Assembly (NCBI GenBank): GCA_028279345.1
Contig: JANQNY010000030.1
Coordinates: 99,711 to 163,710, forward strand
Reading direction: 5' to 3'
DNA: 64,000 bases
Origin: Geminicoccaceae bacterium
GTDB taxonomy: Bacteria > Pseudomonadota > Alphaproteobacteria > Geminicoccales > Geminicoccaceae
The notes beneath the pieces were generated by a model. It worked only from the letters and a program-made list of their open reading frames with translations. It did no database searches and was not told the origin of the DNA. Both the position numbers and the translations under genes were made by a program. This document shows, piece after piece, positions 25,583 to 34,275 of the stretch (its first letter is position 1; each line of letters begins with the position of its first letter).

Positions 25583-26878
25583 GTGGATATGAGCGGCGAC
25601 TTCAAGGTGAAGGACATTTCGCTCGCGCCCTGGGGGCTCAAGGAAATCGAGCTCGCTGAGCGCGAGATGCCCGGGCTCATGGCGCTGCGGGAAGAGTACG
25701 GCCCGAGCCGACCGCTGGCCGGGGCGAACATCGCCGGCTGCCTGCACATGACGACCGAGACCGCGGTGCTGATCAAGACGCTCGTCGAACTCGGCGCCTC
25801 CATACGCTGGTCGTCGTGCAACATCTTCTCGACGCAGGATGAGGCTGCCGCCGCCATCGCCGAGCTCGGCATTCCTGTCTTCGCGTGGAAAGGAGAGACG
25901 GAGGAGGAGTACGACTGGTGCATCCGTCAGACGATCGAGGGCGACCCGAACTGGCGGCCGAACATGATCCTCGACGACGGCGGCGACCTCACCTTGATGA
26001 TGCATGAGGAGTACGCGCCGTTGATGGCCGACGTCCGCGGCGTCTCCGAGGAGACCACGACGGGGGTTCACCGCCTTTACGAAATGGCGCGCAACGGAAC
26101 GCTGCTGTGCCCCGCCATCAACGTCAACGACAGCGTGACCAAGTCCAAGTTCGACAACCTCTACGGCTGCCGCGAGAGCCTCGTCGACGGGATCAAGCGG
26201 GCGACCGGCGTGATGCTGGCCGGCAAGACGGCGGTGGTCGCGGGCTTTGGCGACGTCGGCAAGGGGTCGGCGGAGAGCCTGCGCTCGCAGGGCGCCCGGG
26301 TCCTCGTCACCGAGATCGACCCCATCTGTGCGCTACAGGCGGCCATGCAGGGCTACCAGGTGGTGACCATGGAGGACGCCGCACCGATCGCGGACATCTT
26401 CGTCACGGCGACCGGCAACAAGGACATCATCACCCTCGACCACATGCGTGAGATGAAGGACGGCGCGATCGTCTGCAACATCGGCCACTTCGACAATGAG
26501 ATCCGCGTGGTCGACCTGCAGAACTACAAGTGGAACGAGATCAAGCCCCAGGTCGACGAGGTGCAGTTCCCGGACGGTAAGCGGCTCATCGTGCTGGCCA
26601 AGGGACGGCTGGTGAACCTCGGCTGCGCCACGGGCCACCCGAGCTTCGTCATGAGCGCGAGCTTCACCAATCAGGTGCTTGCCCAGATCGAGCTCTGGAA
26701 CCACGCCGACCGCTACGAGCGCAAAGTCTACGTGCTGCCGAAGCACCTCGACGAGAAGGTCGCGTCGCTGCACCTGGAGAAGCTCGGCGTGCGGTTGACG
26801 AAGCTCTCTTCGGAGCAGGCGTCGTACATCGGCGTCGACGCCACGGGACCCTACAAGCCCGACGCCTACCGCTACTGA
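25583..26878 (+). CDS. ahcY: Adenosylhomocysteinase
   Basis: A 431-residue NAD-dependent enzyme that splits S-adenosylhomocysteine to adenosine and homocysteine, keeping methylation active. Motifs include [33 protein letters not shown], the NAD-binding [20 protein letters not shown] and C-terminal [22 protein letters not shown]. The GTG at 25583 is 6 nt after GAGAGG; an ATG at 25589 is possible. The position after HPr is a recurring alphaproteobacterial arrangement. Confidence 0.97.
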   Translation: MDMSGDFKVKDISLAPWGLKEIELAEREMPGLMALREEYGPSRPLAGANIAGCLHMTTETAVLIKTLVELGASIRWSSCNIFSTQDEAAAAIAELGIPVFAWKGETEEEYDWCIRQTIEGDPNWRPNMILDDGGDLTLMMHEEYAPLMADVRGVSEETTTGVHRLYEMARNGTLLCPAINVNDSVTKSKFDNLYGCRESLVDGIKRATGVMLAGKTAVVAGFGDVGKGSAESLRSQGARVLVTEIDPICALQAAMQGYQVVTMEDAAPIADIFVTATGNKDIITLDHMREMKDGAIVCNIGHFDNEIRVVDLQNYKWNEIKPQVDEVQFPDGKRLIVLAKGRLVNLGCATGHPSFVMSASFTNQVLAQIELWNHADRYERKVYVLPKHLDEKVASLHLEKLGVRLTKLSSEQASYIGVDATGPYKPDAYRY

Positions 26879-26883
26879 GCGCC

Positions 26884-27345
26884 TTGCGGCTGACGCTTAC
26901 CGACGAAGGCGCAACGAAGGCTCTGGGTGCGCGCCTCGCGGGTGTCCTCAGGACCGGAGACGTCGTCGGTTTGGAGGGCGACCTCGGGGCAGGCAAGTCG
27001 ACGCTGGCGCGCGCTTGCCTGCGGGCGCTGGCCGATGCGCCGATCGAGGTGCCGAGCCCGACCTTCACCCTGGTGCAGGCGTACCGCTTCGCGCATCTCG
27101 ACGTCTGGCACGCCGATCTCTACCGGCTCACCGCACCGACCGAGGTCGATGAGCTGGGGTTGGAAGAGGCACGCGAGCAGGCGGCGCTTCTGATCGAGTG
27201 GCCCGATCGCCTGCCGCAGGGCCTCTTCCCCGATCGGCTGACCATCCGCCTCGAATGGCAGGCGGAGGGGCGCTTAGCGCTGATGGCAGCGCCGTCGGCC
27301 TGGCAGGAGCGTTTGTCCGCGCTCAGCTTGGGCGATAAGGCCTGA
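26884..27345 (+). CDS. tsaE: tRNA t6A biosynthesis ATPase TsaE
   Basis: A 153-residue P-loop ATPase of the complex that makes N6-threonylcarbamoyladenosine on ANN-decoding tRNAs. The Walker A motif is EGDLGAGKSTLAR, followed by VPSPTFTLVQAY and the HADLYRL strand with the Walker B-like acidic residue, then LLIEWPDRL. The TTG at 26884, 5 bp after ahcY, is the only start that gives family length. Its last 23 bp overlap the convergent methyltransferase gene. Confidence 0.92.
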   Translation: MRLTLTDEGATKALGARLAGVLRTGDVVGLEGDLGAGKSTLARACLRALADAPIEVPSPTFTLVQAYRFAHLDVWHADLYRLTAPTEVDELGLEEAREQAALLIEWPDRLPQGLFPDRLTIRLEWQAEGRLALMAAPSAWQERLSALSLGDKA

Positions 27346-27919
27346 GCCGAGGCAGCAACGCGGGCACCTGGCGCCGGTACGCGCGATAGGGCTCGCCATA
27401 GACGTCGGCCAGCCGACGTTCCTCGACCCAGGTGCCCAAGCCCAGATACGCGCTTCCCCAGAGCGCGGTGGCGAGGCTCAGGGGATCGGTGACCAAACCG
27501 AACAGCAACAGGCAGGCGCCGGCGTAGAGCGGATGCCGCAGATATGCGTGGACCCCGTCAACGACGAGGGGCTCGGGCGTGTCGCCCGGCCGGTCGGGGG
27601 AGGTGCCGAGGAAGCGTCCGAGATCGTAGCGCCGCCCGCCGGCCCAATAAAGGACGACCGCGAGCGCCAACGCCGATAGCTGCACGACGACGAGCGCCGG
27701 CGGCCGGTCATAGGGAACGGCGTTAGCCCCAAGCACCAAGCGGCCGACGGCGAGCACGACCGCCAGATGAACAACCGCGATCAGGTTGTAGGCGAGCCGA
27801 CACCACTGGCCCGCCAACGGCCGCAGGGCATGGTGGCCACGCCTGCCGGCGAGTAGCGAGTGCAAAAGCCCGAAGCTCAACCAAAACAACGCGTAGAGCG
27901 CATGATCGAAGCACGACAC
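27323..27919 (-). CDS. Isoprenylcysteine carboxyl methyltransferase/NnrU-like membrane protein
   Basis: A 198-residue polytopic protein with about five membrane helices. The C-terminal signature HAYLRHPLYAGACLLLFG and EERRLADVYGEPYRAYRRQVPALLP is that of the ICMT/PEMT-type methyltransferase superfamily (the RHP and EE motifs bind SAM in relatives); the N-terminal half resembles NnrU. The substrate is unknown. It converges on tsaE with a 23-bp overlap. Confidence 0.8.
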   Translation of the reverse strand: MSCFDHALYALFWLSFGLLHSLLAGRRGHHALRPLAGQWCRLAYNLIAVVHLAVVLAVGRLVLGANAVPYDRPPALVVVQLSALALAVVLYWAGGRRYDLGRFLGTSPDRPGDTPEPLVVDGVHAYLRHPLYAGACLLLFGLVTDPLSLATALWGSAYLGLGTWVEERRLADVYGEPYRAYRRQVPALLPRLRPYRPS

Positions 27920-28024
27920 GCACGTTCTCCCGTCGCACGGTCTGGGCGCTAAGGCTTTGTTAACGTGTCGGCCGCATACCTCATCGTCACAACGCTTTGT
28001 AGCCGGCCTGGAGCCTCGTCATCG

Positions 28025-29935
28025 ATGCCGTCGCGACTGACGCGCCACGCGAACCATCGGCACGCGCTGATGGTGCTTGTGCTTGCGCTGCTGACGCTTG
28101 GCGTCGTTCTCGCTCAACATCACGTCGTCGAGCGCGATCTCGCGCAGGGAGAGCGGATCGCCGCCTTCGAGCGCGCCCGCCAGACATTTGAAGATCAGCT
28201 TTCCCGCCTCGACAACAAGCCGCCATCGGCGACGCAAAGCGAGCGCATCCGCGAGAGCTGGGTAAGCGTGCAGCACGAGGCTAGCCAACTTGCTGCGGAG
28301 CTTGACGCCCCCGCGGTTCTCGGCGCCTTGGCGCGTGCCGACGCAGCACTCACCCGGGCGCTCCTAGCGGACCCACGCGTGGCGCAACGCGCGCGGAACG
28401 GCGAGACGACCGCTGAAGCCCTCGCGGACGGTGCCCGCGCGCTTCAGGAGGCTGCGCTCGACGATCGGGCCGCAGCGCTTGCCCGCTACCGCATGCTAGC
28501 GCTGGTGACATTGCTCATTCTGGTCGCCGGCGCCTGCTGGCTCATCCTGCCGTCGATGCGACGCCTTGCCAGGATCGAGACCGAGGCCAAGCAGGCTGAG
28601 GCTCGTCTCAACTATCTTGCCTACCATGACGAACTCACCGCGCTCGCCAATCGACGCGGGCTCAATCGCCGGCTAGCCGAGCTGGCCGAGCGGCCGGACG
28701 CCCGCTTCGGCCTAGTGCTCTGTGATCTGGACGGCTTCAAGCCCATCAACGACGTCTTCGGGCACGATGCCGGAGATGCGGTCCTCAAAGCCGTCGCAGG
28801 GCGACTGGAGAATGGGCTCAGGCCGGACGACCTGGCGGCGCGGATCGGCGGCGACGAGTTCGTCCTGGTCATCGCCGATGCGGACGACCCGAACACGATC
28901 GGCGCCATCGCGCAGCGCCTCCGCGAGCGGCTTGCCCATCCGGTGCGTCACGGGCCGCACCAGCTTCGCTTCGGCGCCAGTCTCGGCACGGCGTTGTTCC
29001 CGGAGCACGGCGCCAACACCAATGCGCTCATCAGCGCCGCCGATGCGGCCATGTACGAAGCCAAGCAGGCCGGCGGGCAGACCGTGCGGCGATACACGCG
29101 GGCGCTCCGCGAGCGGGACGAGATGCGGCACGAGATCGCCTACGAGCTCGAGGCGGCGATCGCCAACGGCGCCCTCGGTCTGGCGCTGCAGCCGCAGCTC
29201 GAGCTCGCCACCGGCCGCATCATGGGCTTCGAGGCTCTCGCCCGTTGGCACAGCGGGACGCGCGGGCGCATCGCGCCCGACGTCTTCATTCCGATGGCGG
29301 AAAGCGCGGGCTTGCTGACGCCGTTGACCCACTGGCTCCTCAAGGAAGTGGAGCAGCGCCTCCTGCGTTGGCGGCTTGCGCACTTGCCGCCGGTGCAGAT
29401 CAGCGTGAACATCGCGGCAACCGGCCTCGTGAGGGACGATCTGGTCGAGGCACTCTGCCGAGTTGGTCGCCATCGCGACCCGCAGCTCGGTCGGATCGGC
29501 ATCGAGATCGCCGAAGACGCCATGTTCGGGCGCAATGCGGAAGCGGTGCTCGAGAGCCTGAATACGCTGCACGAGCACGGCGTCGGCATCGCGATCGACG
29601 ACTTCGGGACCGGCTACGCGTCTCTGAGCCATCTGGCCCAGATCCCCTTCGGCCACCTCAAGATCCCCGGCAGCTTCATCCGCCAGCTCGAGCATGGAGC
29701 GAACTCGGCCGCCGTCGTCGGGACGGTTATCGAGCTCGCGCAGCGGTTCGGCGGTCGGTCGATCGCCACTTGCGTGGAGACCACGGCACAGCTCGACCTG
29801 CTCAGCGCGGGGGGGTGCGACGTCGTTCAAGGATTCGTCGTAGCGCCACCCTTGACATGCCGCGCGGCGGAACAGTTTCTCCAGCGGACGCAAGTCGAGT
29901 CGCAGGTCCTAATATCGCGCCCTGCGGCGCTCTGA
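28025..29935 (+). CDS. Membrane GGDEF-EAL protein; EAL site looks degenerate
   Basis: About 636 residues. Two membrane helices (about 14-31 and 158-178) enclose a short periplasmic helical sensor. The GGDEF domain has an intact active site (RIGGDEF, about residue 275) and an RxxD I-site (RPDD just before it), so it may make c-di-GMP under product inhibition. The EAL domain has GFEALARWH (about 400), SVNIAATGL and DDFGTGYASL, but the usual KIDxSF is KIPGSF and the catalytic AEGVET is ATCVET, losing a conserved Glu. Phosphodiesterase activity is therefore doubtful. The ATG at 28025 is preferred; an upstream GTG at 27965 would add a hydrophobic stretch. Confidence 0.88.
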   Translation: MPSRLTRHANHRHALMVLVLALLTLGVVLAQHHVVERDLAQGERIAAFERARQTFEDQLSRLDNKPPSATQSERIRESWVSVQHEASQLAAELDAPAVLGALARADAALTRALLADPRVAQRARNGETTAEALADGARALQEAALDDRAAALARYRMLALVTLLILVAGACWLILPSMRRLARIETEAKQAEARLNYLAYHDELTALANRRGLNRRLAELAERPDARFGLVLCDLDGFKPINDVFGHDAGDAVLKAVAGRLENGLRPDDLAARIGGDEFVLVIADADDPNTIGAIAQRLRERLAHPVRHGPHQLRFGASLGTALFPEHGANTNALISAADAAMYEAKQAGGQTVRRYTRALRERDEMRHEIAYELEAAIANGALGLALQPQLELATGRIMGFEALARWHSGTRGRIAPDVFIPMAESAGLLTPLTHWLLKEVEQRLLRWRLAHLPPVQISVNIAATGLVRDDLVEALCRVGRHRDPQLGRIGIEIAEDAMFGRNAEAVLESLNTLHEHGVGIAIDDFGTGYASLSHLAQIPFGHLKIPGSFIRQLEHGANSAAVVGTVIELAQRFGGRSIATCVETTAQLDLLSAGGCDVVQGFVVAPPLTCRAAEQFLQRTQVESQVLISRPAAL

Positions 29936-29998
29936 CAGTCTCGCCACCAGTCGGTCCGCGACGGTACGGTCCGCGCTTGGCATACGAGGGAGTCATGA

Positions 29999-30670
29999 AT
30001 GAAGGAGCACGGCCTGGTGCTCTTCACGGTCGATGGCGTGCTGGTCGACAGCGGTGCGATCCGGGCACGCTGCTGGGCGCAGACGCTGGTGGACCACGGC
30101 TACCGCTTGGATCGGGCCGCTTTTCAGCGGCGGTTCGAAGGGCGGAGCGATGCCGCCGTCGTGCGCAGCATCGAAGCGGAGCTTGGCAAGCCTCTGCCGG
30201 TGGCCGCCCTGACCGACTTCGAGACGCGAGCTCGCCGCGCCTTCGACCGTGAACTCTCTCCCATTCCCGATGTCCGTGGCACGCTGAAGCGCCTGCGCCT
30301 GCCGATCTGCGCGCTAGCCGGCGGTTCGTTCGGGCTCGCACGGCACGGCCTCGAGGTCGCGGGGCTCTGGCGGCTCTTCGCGCCGAATCTGTTCACGATG
30401 GCCATGGTCGCCCAGGAGCACCCCGCCCCCGACCTGCCACAGTACGCGGCATCGCAAATGGGCGTATCGGTGCATCGCTCGCTGATGATCACCGCGACCG
30501 TGAACGGCGTCCGAGCCGGCCGAGCGGCGGGCATGACGGTGTTCGGCTTTGCCGGGGCACCGCACGCGAAGACGGAGGAGATGAGCCGCAAGCTAGCCGA
30601 AGCTGGCGCGATGCTCGTCTTCGATCGTATGCGGGAGCTGGCTCCACTCGTCCACGCCCGGGCGGCTTAG
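29999..30670 (+). CDS. HAD-fold pseudoenzyme (catalytic motifs lost)
   Basis: A 223-residue protein closely patterned on beta-phosphoglucomutase-like HAD hydrolases, yet every catalytic residue is changed. Motif I FDxDGVLVDS is FTVDGVLVDS (Thr10 for the nucleophile Asp), motif II Ser is Gly108, motif III GKPAPD is EHPAPD (His141 for Lys), and motif IV IEDSxxGVxAG is ITATVNGVRAG (Ala166 for the metal Asp). The scaffold residues around each motif are well conserved and the frame is intact, so it looks like a maintained non-catalytic binding protein, not a decaying gene. GAGGGAG precedes the ATG. It follows the GGDEF-EAL gene by 63 bp on the same strand. Confidence 0.82.
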   Translation: MKEHGLVLFTVDGVLVDSGAIRARCWAQTLVDHGYRLDRAAFQRRFEGRSDAAVVRSIEAELGKPLPVAALTDFETRARRAFDRELSPIPDVRGTLKRLRLPICALAGGSFGLARHGLEVAGLWRLFAPNLFTMAMVAQEHPAPDLPQYAASQMGVSVHRSLMITATVNGVRAGRAAGMTVFGFAGAPHAKTEEMSRKLAEAGAMLVFDRMRELAPLVHARAA

Positions 30671-30672
30671 GC

Positions 30673-31599
30673 TCAGTCCGGCGGCCGCGCGCCGGTCCGG
30701 CTCGTGATGAGCCCGTAGTGCTCGGTTCGGCGATGCCGCGCGAAATCGAAGATCGTCTGCTTGCCGAACCTGCAGGCGTCGAGATCACAGTCGTAGAGAA
30801 CCAGCTCGTCCTCGAGTGTCGCACTCTCAGCGACGATCTCACCGTTGGGGTCGACGATCAGCGTGCCGCCCATCAGCGCGTGTCCATCCTCGACGCCGGC
30901 CTTAGCGACAGCAACCGCCCAGGTGGCGTTCTGATAGGCGCCCGCCTGCATGCTCAACCGATGATGAAACAGCCTTTGCGTAGGGCCTTCCGCAGAGTCC
31001 TGTGAGTTCACGCTCGGCGTGTTGAAGCCGAGCATCACGAGCTCCACCGATTGGAGTCCGAGGACGCGCCAGGTCTCGGGCCAGCGGCGGTCGTTGCAGA
31101 TGCACATGCCCATGATCCCGCCCAGCGTCCGCCAGACGGGAAAGCCCAAATCGCCGGGCTCGAAATAGCGCTTCTCCAGATGCTGGAACGCGCGATCGGG
31201 ATCGTACGCGACGTGCCCCGGCAGATGGATCTTCCGGTACTTGCCGACGATCTCTCCGCGCTCGTCGACGAGGATCGACGTGTTGAAGCGGCGCCCCTCC
31301 GGCGTCAGCTCCGCATAGCCGAGCGAGAAGCCGATCCCAAGCTCGCGCGCGCGGTCGAACAGCGGACGCGTGGTCGGGCTCGGCATGGACGGCTCGAACC
31401 AGGCCAGCACGTCCGTCTCCTCCTCCATGTACCAACGCGGAAAGAAGGTCGTCAGCGCAAGCTCCGGAAACACGACCAGGCGCGCGCCGCGGCGGGCCGC
31501 CTCTTCGAGCAAAGCCACGAGCCGGCGGACCACGTCGTCGCGCGGCTCCGCCTTCTGGATCGGACCACTCTGTGCGGCGGCAACACGGATGGTGCGCAT
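30673..31599 (-). CDS. N-carbamoyl-D-amino acid hydrolase
   Basis: A 308-residue nitrilase-superfamily amidase that hydrolyses N-carbamoyl-D-amino acids to D-amino acid, CO2 and ammonia. The catalytic triad matches Agrobacterium DCase: Glu46 in FPELALTTFFPRW, Lys123 in GKYRKIHLPG and Cys168 in ICNDRRWPE. Length (about 304 in the known enzyme) agrees. The ATG at 31599 begins the family start MRTIRVAAAQ. It lies downstream of the DUF805 and hydantoin racemase genes on the same strand, across from a hydantoinase. Confidence 0.9.
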   Translation of the reverse strand: MRTIRVAAAQSGPIQKAEPRDDVVRRLVALLEEAARRGARLVVFPELALTTFFPRWYMEEETDVLAWFEPSMPSPTTRPLFDRARELGIGFSLGYAELTPEGRRFNTSILVDERGEIVGKYRKIHLPGHVAYDPDRAFQHLEKRYFEPGDLGFPVWRTLGGIMGMCICNDRRWPETWRVLGLQSVELVMLGFNTPSVNSQDSAEGPTQRLFHHRLSMQAGAYQNATWAVAVAKAGVEDGHALMGGTLIVDPNGEIVAESATLEDELVLYDCDLDACRFGKQTIFDFARHRRTEHYGLITSRTGARPPD

Positions 31600-31622
31600 C
31601 GGCTGGTCTTCCAATTGCCGGA

Positions 31623-32081
31623 TCAGTCGCGCCGCGCCGAAGGCATGAGCAGCAGCACCGACCAGACGGCGACAATATAGACGATCACGGCCACCAGCGG
31701 TGTGCCAAGCGAGAACGCAGCGCCCAGCAGCCAAGCGATGCCCAACGCCTTCCACCCCGGCAATCCGAGATCGCGCATACGCTTAGCGATGAGGTTGGCG
31801 AACGCGAAGGTGAGCACCCCCGCCGCAAGCGCCACCGTGCCGGCGATCACGAAGCCGATCAGCTGCGCGATCAGCGCGACACCGGTGACGGCGCCGTCGG
31901 CGCTGAGCCCCTCGGCAAACGCGAAGAGCATCCCGAACAGCCCGACAGCTAGGGCGAGCAGAACGGCCACAAGCACCAGCCCGAACAGGAAGTCGAAGCG
32001 ATCGGCACGACCCGTGCCGGGCTCCGCCAGCAGCAGGCGCCGCCATTCCGCACGCACACGAAGCGCCCTCGCCTCAATCAT
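31623..32081 (-). CDS. DUF805-like membrane protein
   Basis: A 152-residue integral membrane protein with three to four helices. The segment AKRMRDLGLPGWKALG matches the DUF805 hallmark (arginine-rich loop before a helix). Function unknown. It overlaps the end of the racemase gene by 8 bp and lies 23 bp upstream of the carbamoylase gene, so is embedded in the hydantoin-processing operon; a transport or membrane-associated role in that pathway is a guess. Confidence 0.7.
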   Translation of the reverse strand: MIEARALRVRAEWRRLLLAEPGTGRADRFDFLFGLVLVAVLLALAVGLFGMLFAFAEGLSADGAVTGVALIAQLIGFVIAGTVALAAGVLTFAFANLIAKRMRDLGLPGWKALGIAWLLGAAFSLGTPLVAVIVYIVAVWSVLLLMPSARRD

Positions 32082-32739
32082 CGGCCGCAGCCTCCACCAC
32101 CACGCCGAGCGCGGTCCCGACCGCCGCCTGGGTCGGATCCACAACGGCGACACCGAGCCGGTCTTCGAGCCGACGACGATAGCGTGCCATGCCGGCACAA
32201 CCGAGGACCAGCACGTCGGCGTGGTCGATCTCACGCAGCTCGCGGCCGACCTCGACCAGCCGGTTCCAGGTTCGCCCCTCGTCGGCGAGTTCCACCACGG
32301 TGAGCTCCAGGGGCCGCTCCCCACCGACGCGCTCGCTGATGCCGAGTGCCCTCAAATAGCGCATGTGCCGCGCGATCGAGCGTCGCAGGATGGCGACGAC
32401 GCCGATCCGTTCACCCCGCTGCAGCGCCGTCAGAAGGCCGCTTTCGGCGATACCGAACACCGGCGTGACCGTCGCCTCGCGGCACGCATGAAGCCCGGGG
32501 TCCGAATAGCAGGCGATCACCCAAGCATCGGCATCGCCCGCGAGCACGCGCTGGCGCAAGAGCGGGGCGACGGCTTCGACGTCACCTTGCGTCTCAATTC
32601 CGATGGGGCCATCGGCGAGCGTTTCGCAGACGATCTCTGGCCCGTCGGCGAAGCGAAGCGGGGCCAGCGCACGATCGATGCCGGCCGTCACCTCATCGTT
32701 CGAGTTCGGGTTGACGACGACGATCCGCGACGCGGCCAT
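32074..32739 (-). CDS. Aspartate/glutamate/hydantoin racemase
   Basis: A 221-residue Asp/Glu racemase-fold protein. The two active-site cysteines of hydantoin racemases are present at Cys77 (IACYSDPGL) and Cys181 (LGCAGMARY), and the NPNSNDEVT motif is at the start. It interconverts D- and L-5-monosubstituted hydantoins by a two-base mechanism, which lets a D-selective pathway consume both isomers. It is the first gene of the minus-strand operon and is divergent from the hydantoinase gene with 66 bp between starts. Confidence 0.9.
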   Translation of the reverse strand: MAASRIVVVNPNSNDEVTAGIDRALAPLRFADGPEIVCETLADGPIGIETQGDVEAVAPLLRQRVLAGDADAWVIACYSDPGLHACREATVTPVFGIAESGLLTALQRGERIGVVAILRRSIARHMRYLRALGISERVGGERPLELTVVELADEGRTWNRLVEVGRELREIDHADVLVLGCAGMARYRRRLEDRLGVAVVDPTQAAVGTALGVVVEAAADD

Positions 32740-32805
32740 GGCTCCCTCCGGGCGAGCGTGTTAGCGCGTGGTGTGGGCCTCCAGACCTAGACCGGACCTC
32801 TCCCC

Positions 32806-34266
32806 ATGACCACGCTCGACCTCGTCATCAAACGCGGACGGCTCGCGACTGCCTCGGACGTGTTCACAGCTGACCTCGGCATCAGAGACGGACGCATCGC
32901 GGCGATCGGCGAGGATCTCCGGGGGATACGCACCCTGGACGCCGCGAACCGGCTCGTGCTGCCGGGCGGCGTCGACAGTCATTGCCACATCGAGCAGCTT
33001 TCAGCCGCCGGCATCATGAACGCGGACACCTTCGAGAGTGCCACCCGCTCCGCGGCGCTCGGCGGCACCACAACGGTCATTCCGTTCGCCGCCCAGCATC
33101 GGGGCATGCGTCTCGCCGACGTCGTCCGCGACTACCACCAGCGCGCCGAGGCCGGCGCCATCGTCGACTACGCATTTCATCTGATCCTCGCGGACCCGCG
33201 GCCCGACGTGCTCGAGGGCGATCTGCCCGCGCTCGCCGCCGCAGGGCACGGCTCGCTCAAGATCTTTCTTACCTACGACAAGCTTCGCCTCGACGACGCA
33301 CAGGCATTGGCCGTGCTGGAGGCGGCGCGGCGCCACGGCCTCATGGTCTGCGTTCACGCCGAGAACCACGCGATGATCGCCTTGCTCACCGAGCGGCTCA
33401 TCGACCGCGACTACCGCCACGCACGCTATCACGCCGTCTCCCATCCCCGCGTCGGCGAGGCGGAAGCGATCTACCGTGCGATCGCCATGGCGCGCCTGCT
33501 CGATCAGCCGGTGATGATCTTCCATGTCTCGACGGTGGAAGGGCTCGACGAGATCCGCCGCGCCCGTGCGGCCGGCGTGAAGATCTGGGCCGAGACCTGC
33601 ACCCACTATCTGGTGCTCAGTCGTGATGACCTGGACCGGCCGAGTGGCGAAGGCGCCAAGTGGATCTGCAGCCCGCCGCTGCGTGAGCCGCACGATCAAC
33701 GAGCGCTCTGGCGAGCGCTCATCGAGGGGACGCTGAGCACCGTCAGCTCCGACCACGCGCCCTACGCGGCCGACGCGTCTGGCAAGTACGCGGCCGGCCC
33801 CGATCCCGACTTCAAGTCGGTGCCGAACGGGTTGCCGGGCCTCGCCTTCCGGTTGCCGATCCTGTTCGACCGGATGGTCAGCCGAGGTCATATGGGCGTC
33901 GAAGCCTTCGTCCGGGTCACCGCCACCGAACCGGCGCGGCTCTACGGGCTCGACGATCGCAAGGGCTCGATCGCGATCGGCAAAGACGCCGATCTGGTCC
34001 TCTGGGACCCGGAGCGCGAGGTCACGCTGGATGCGGCGCTCGCCCAAGACCGCGCGGGCTACACACCCTTTGCGGGCATGCGCGTCCGCGGCTGGCCGGT
34101 AACGACGCTGCGCCGGGGCGAGATCATCGTCGACGATGGGAAGATCGAGGCTCAGCCTGGTTCCGGCCACTTTCTCGCGCGGGCCGGCGGCCCGGCCGCC
34201 GCTCCCGGCGGCCGTCCAGCACCCGAGCTGGACCCGGCAAGGAACGGCGGTGCCGAGCTGCTCTGA
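32806..34266 (+). CDS. Dihydropyrimidinase / D-hydantoinase
   Basis: A 486-residue cyclic amidohydrolase that opens hydantoins or dihydropyrimidines to N-carbamoyl amino acids. Binuclear zinc ligands: His59 and His61 in VDSHCHIEQ, the carboxylated Lys152 in SLKIFLTY, His184 in VCVHAENH, a His in IFHVST and the Asp in SSDHAPY. The neighbouring racemase and N-carbamoyl-D-amino acid hydrolase argue for a D-hydantoinase role. The C-terminal 20 residues are Pro/Gly-rich and variable in the family. Confidence 0.92.
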   Translation: MTTLDLVIKRGRLATASDVFTADLGIRDGRIAAIGEDLRGIRTLDAANRLVLPGGVDSHCHIEQLSAAGIMNADTFESATRSAALGGTTTVIPFAAQHRGMRLADVVRDYHQRAEAGAIVDYAFHLILADPRPDVLEGDLPALAAAGHGSLKIFLTYDKLRLDDAQALAVLEAARRHGLMVCVHAENHAMIALLTERLIDRDYRHARYHAVSHPRVGEAEAIYRAIAMARLLDQPVMIFHVSTVEGLDEIRRARAAGVKIWAETCTHYLVLSRDDLDRPSGEGAKWICSPPLREPHDQRALWRALIEGTLSTVSSDHAPYAADASGKYAAGPDPDFKSVPNGLPGLAFRLPILFDRMVSRGHMGVEAFVRVTATEPARLYGLDDRKGSIAIGKDADLVLWDPEREVTLDAALAQDRAGYTPFAGMRVRGWPVTTLRRGEIIVDDGKIEAQPGSGHFLARAGGPAAAPGGRPAPELDPARNGGAELL

Positions 34267-34275
34267 GCGGTTTGG

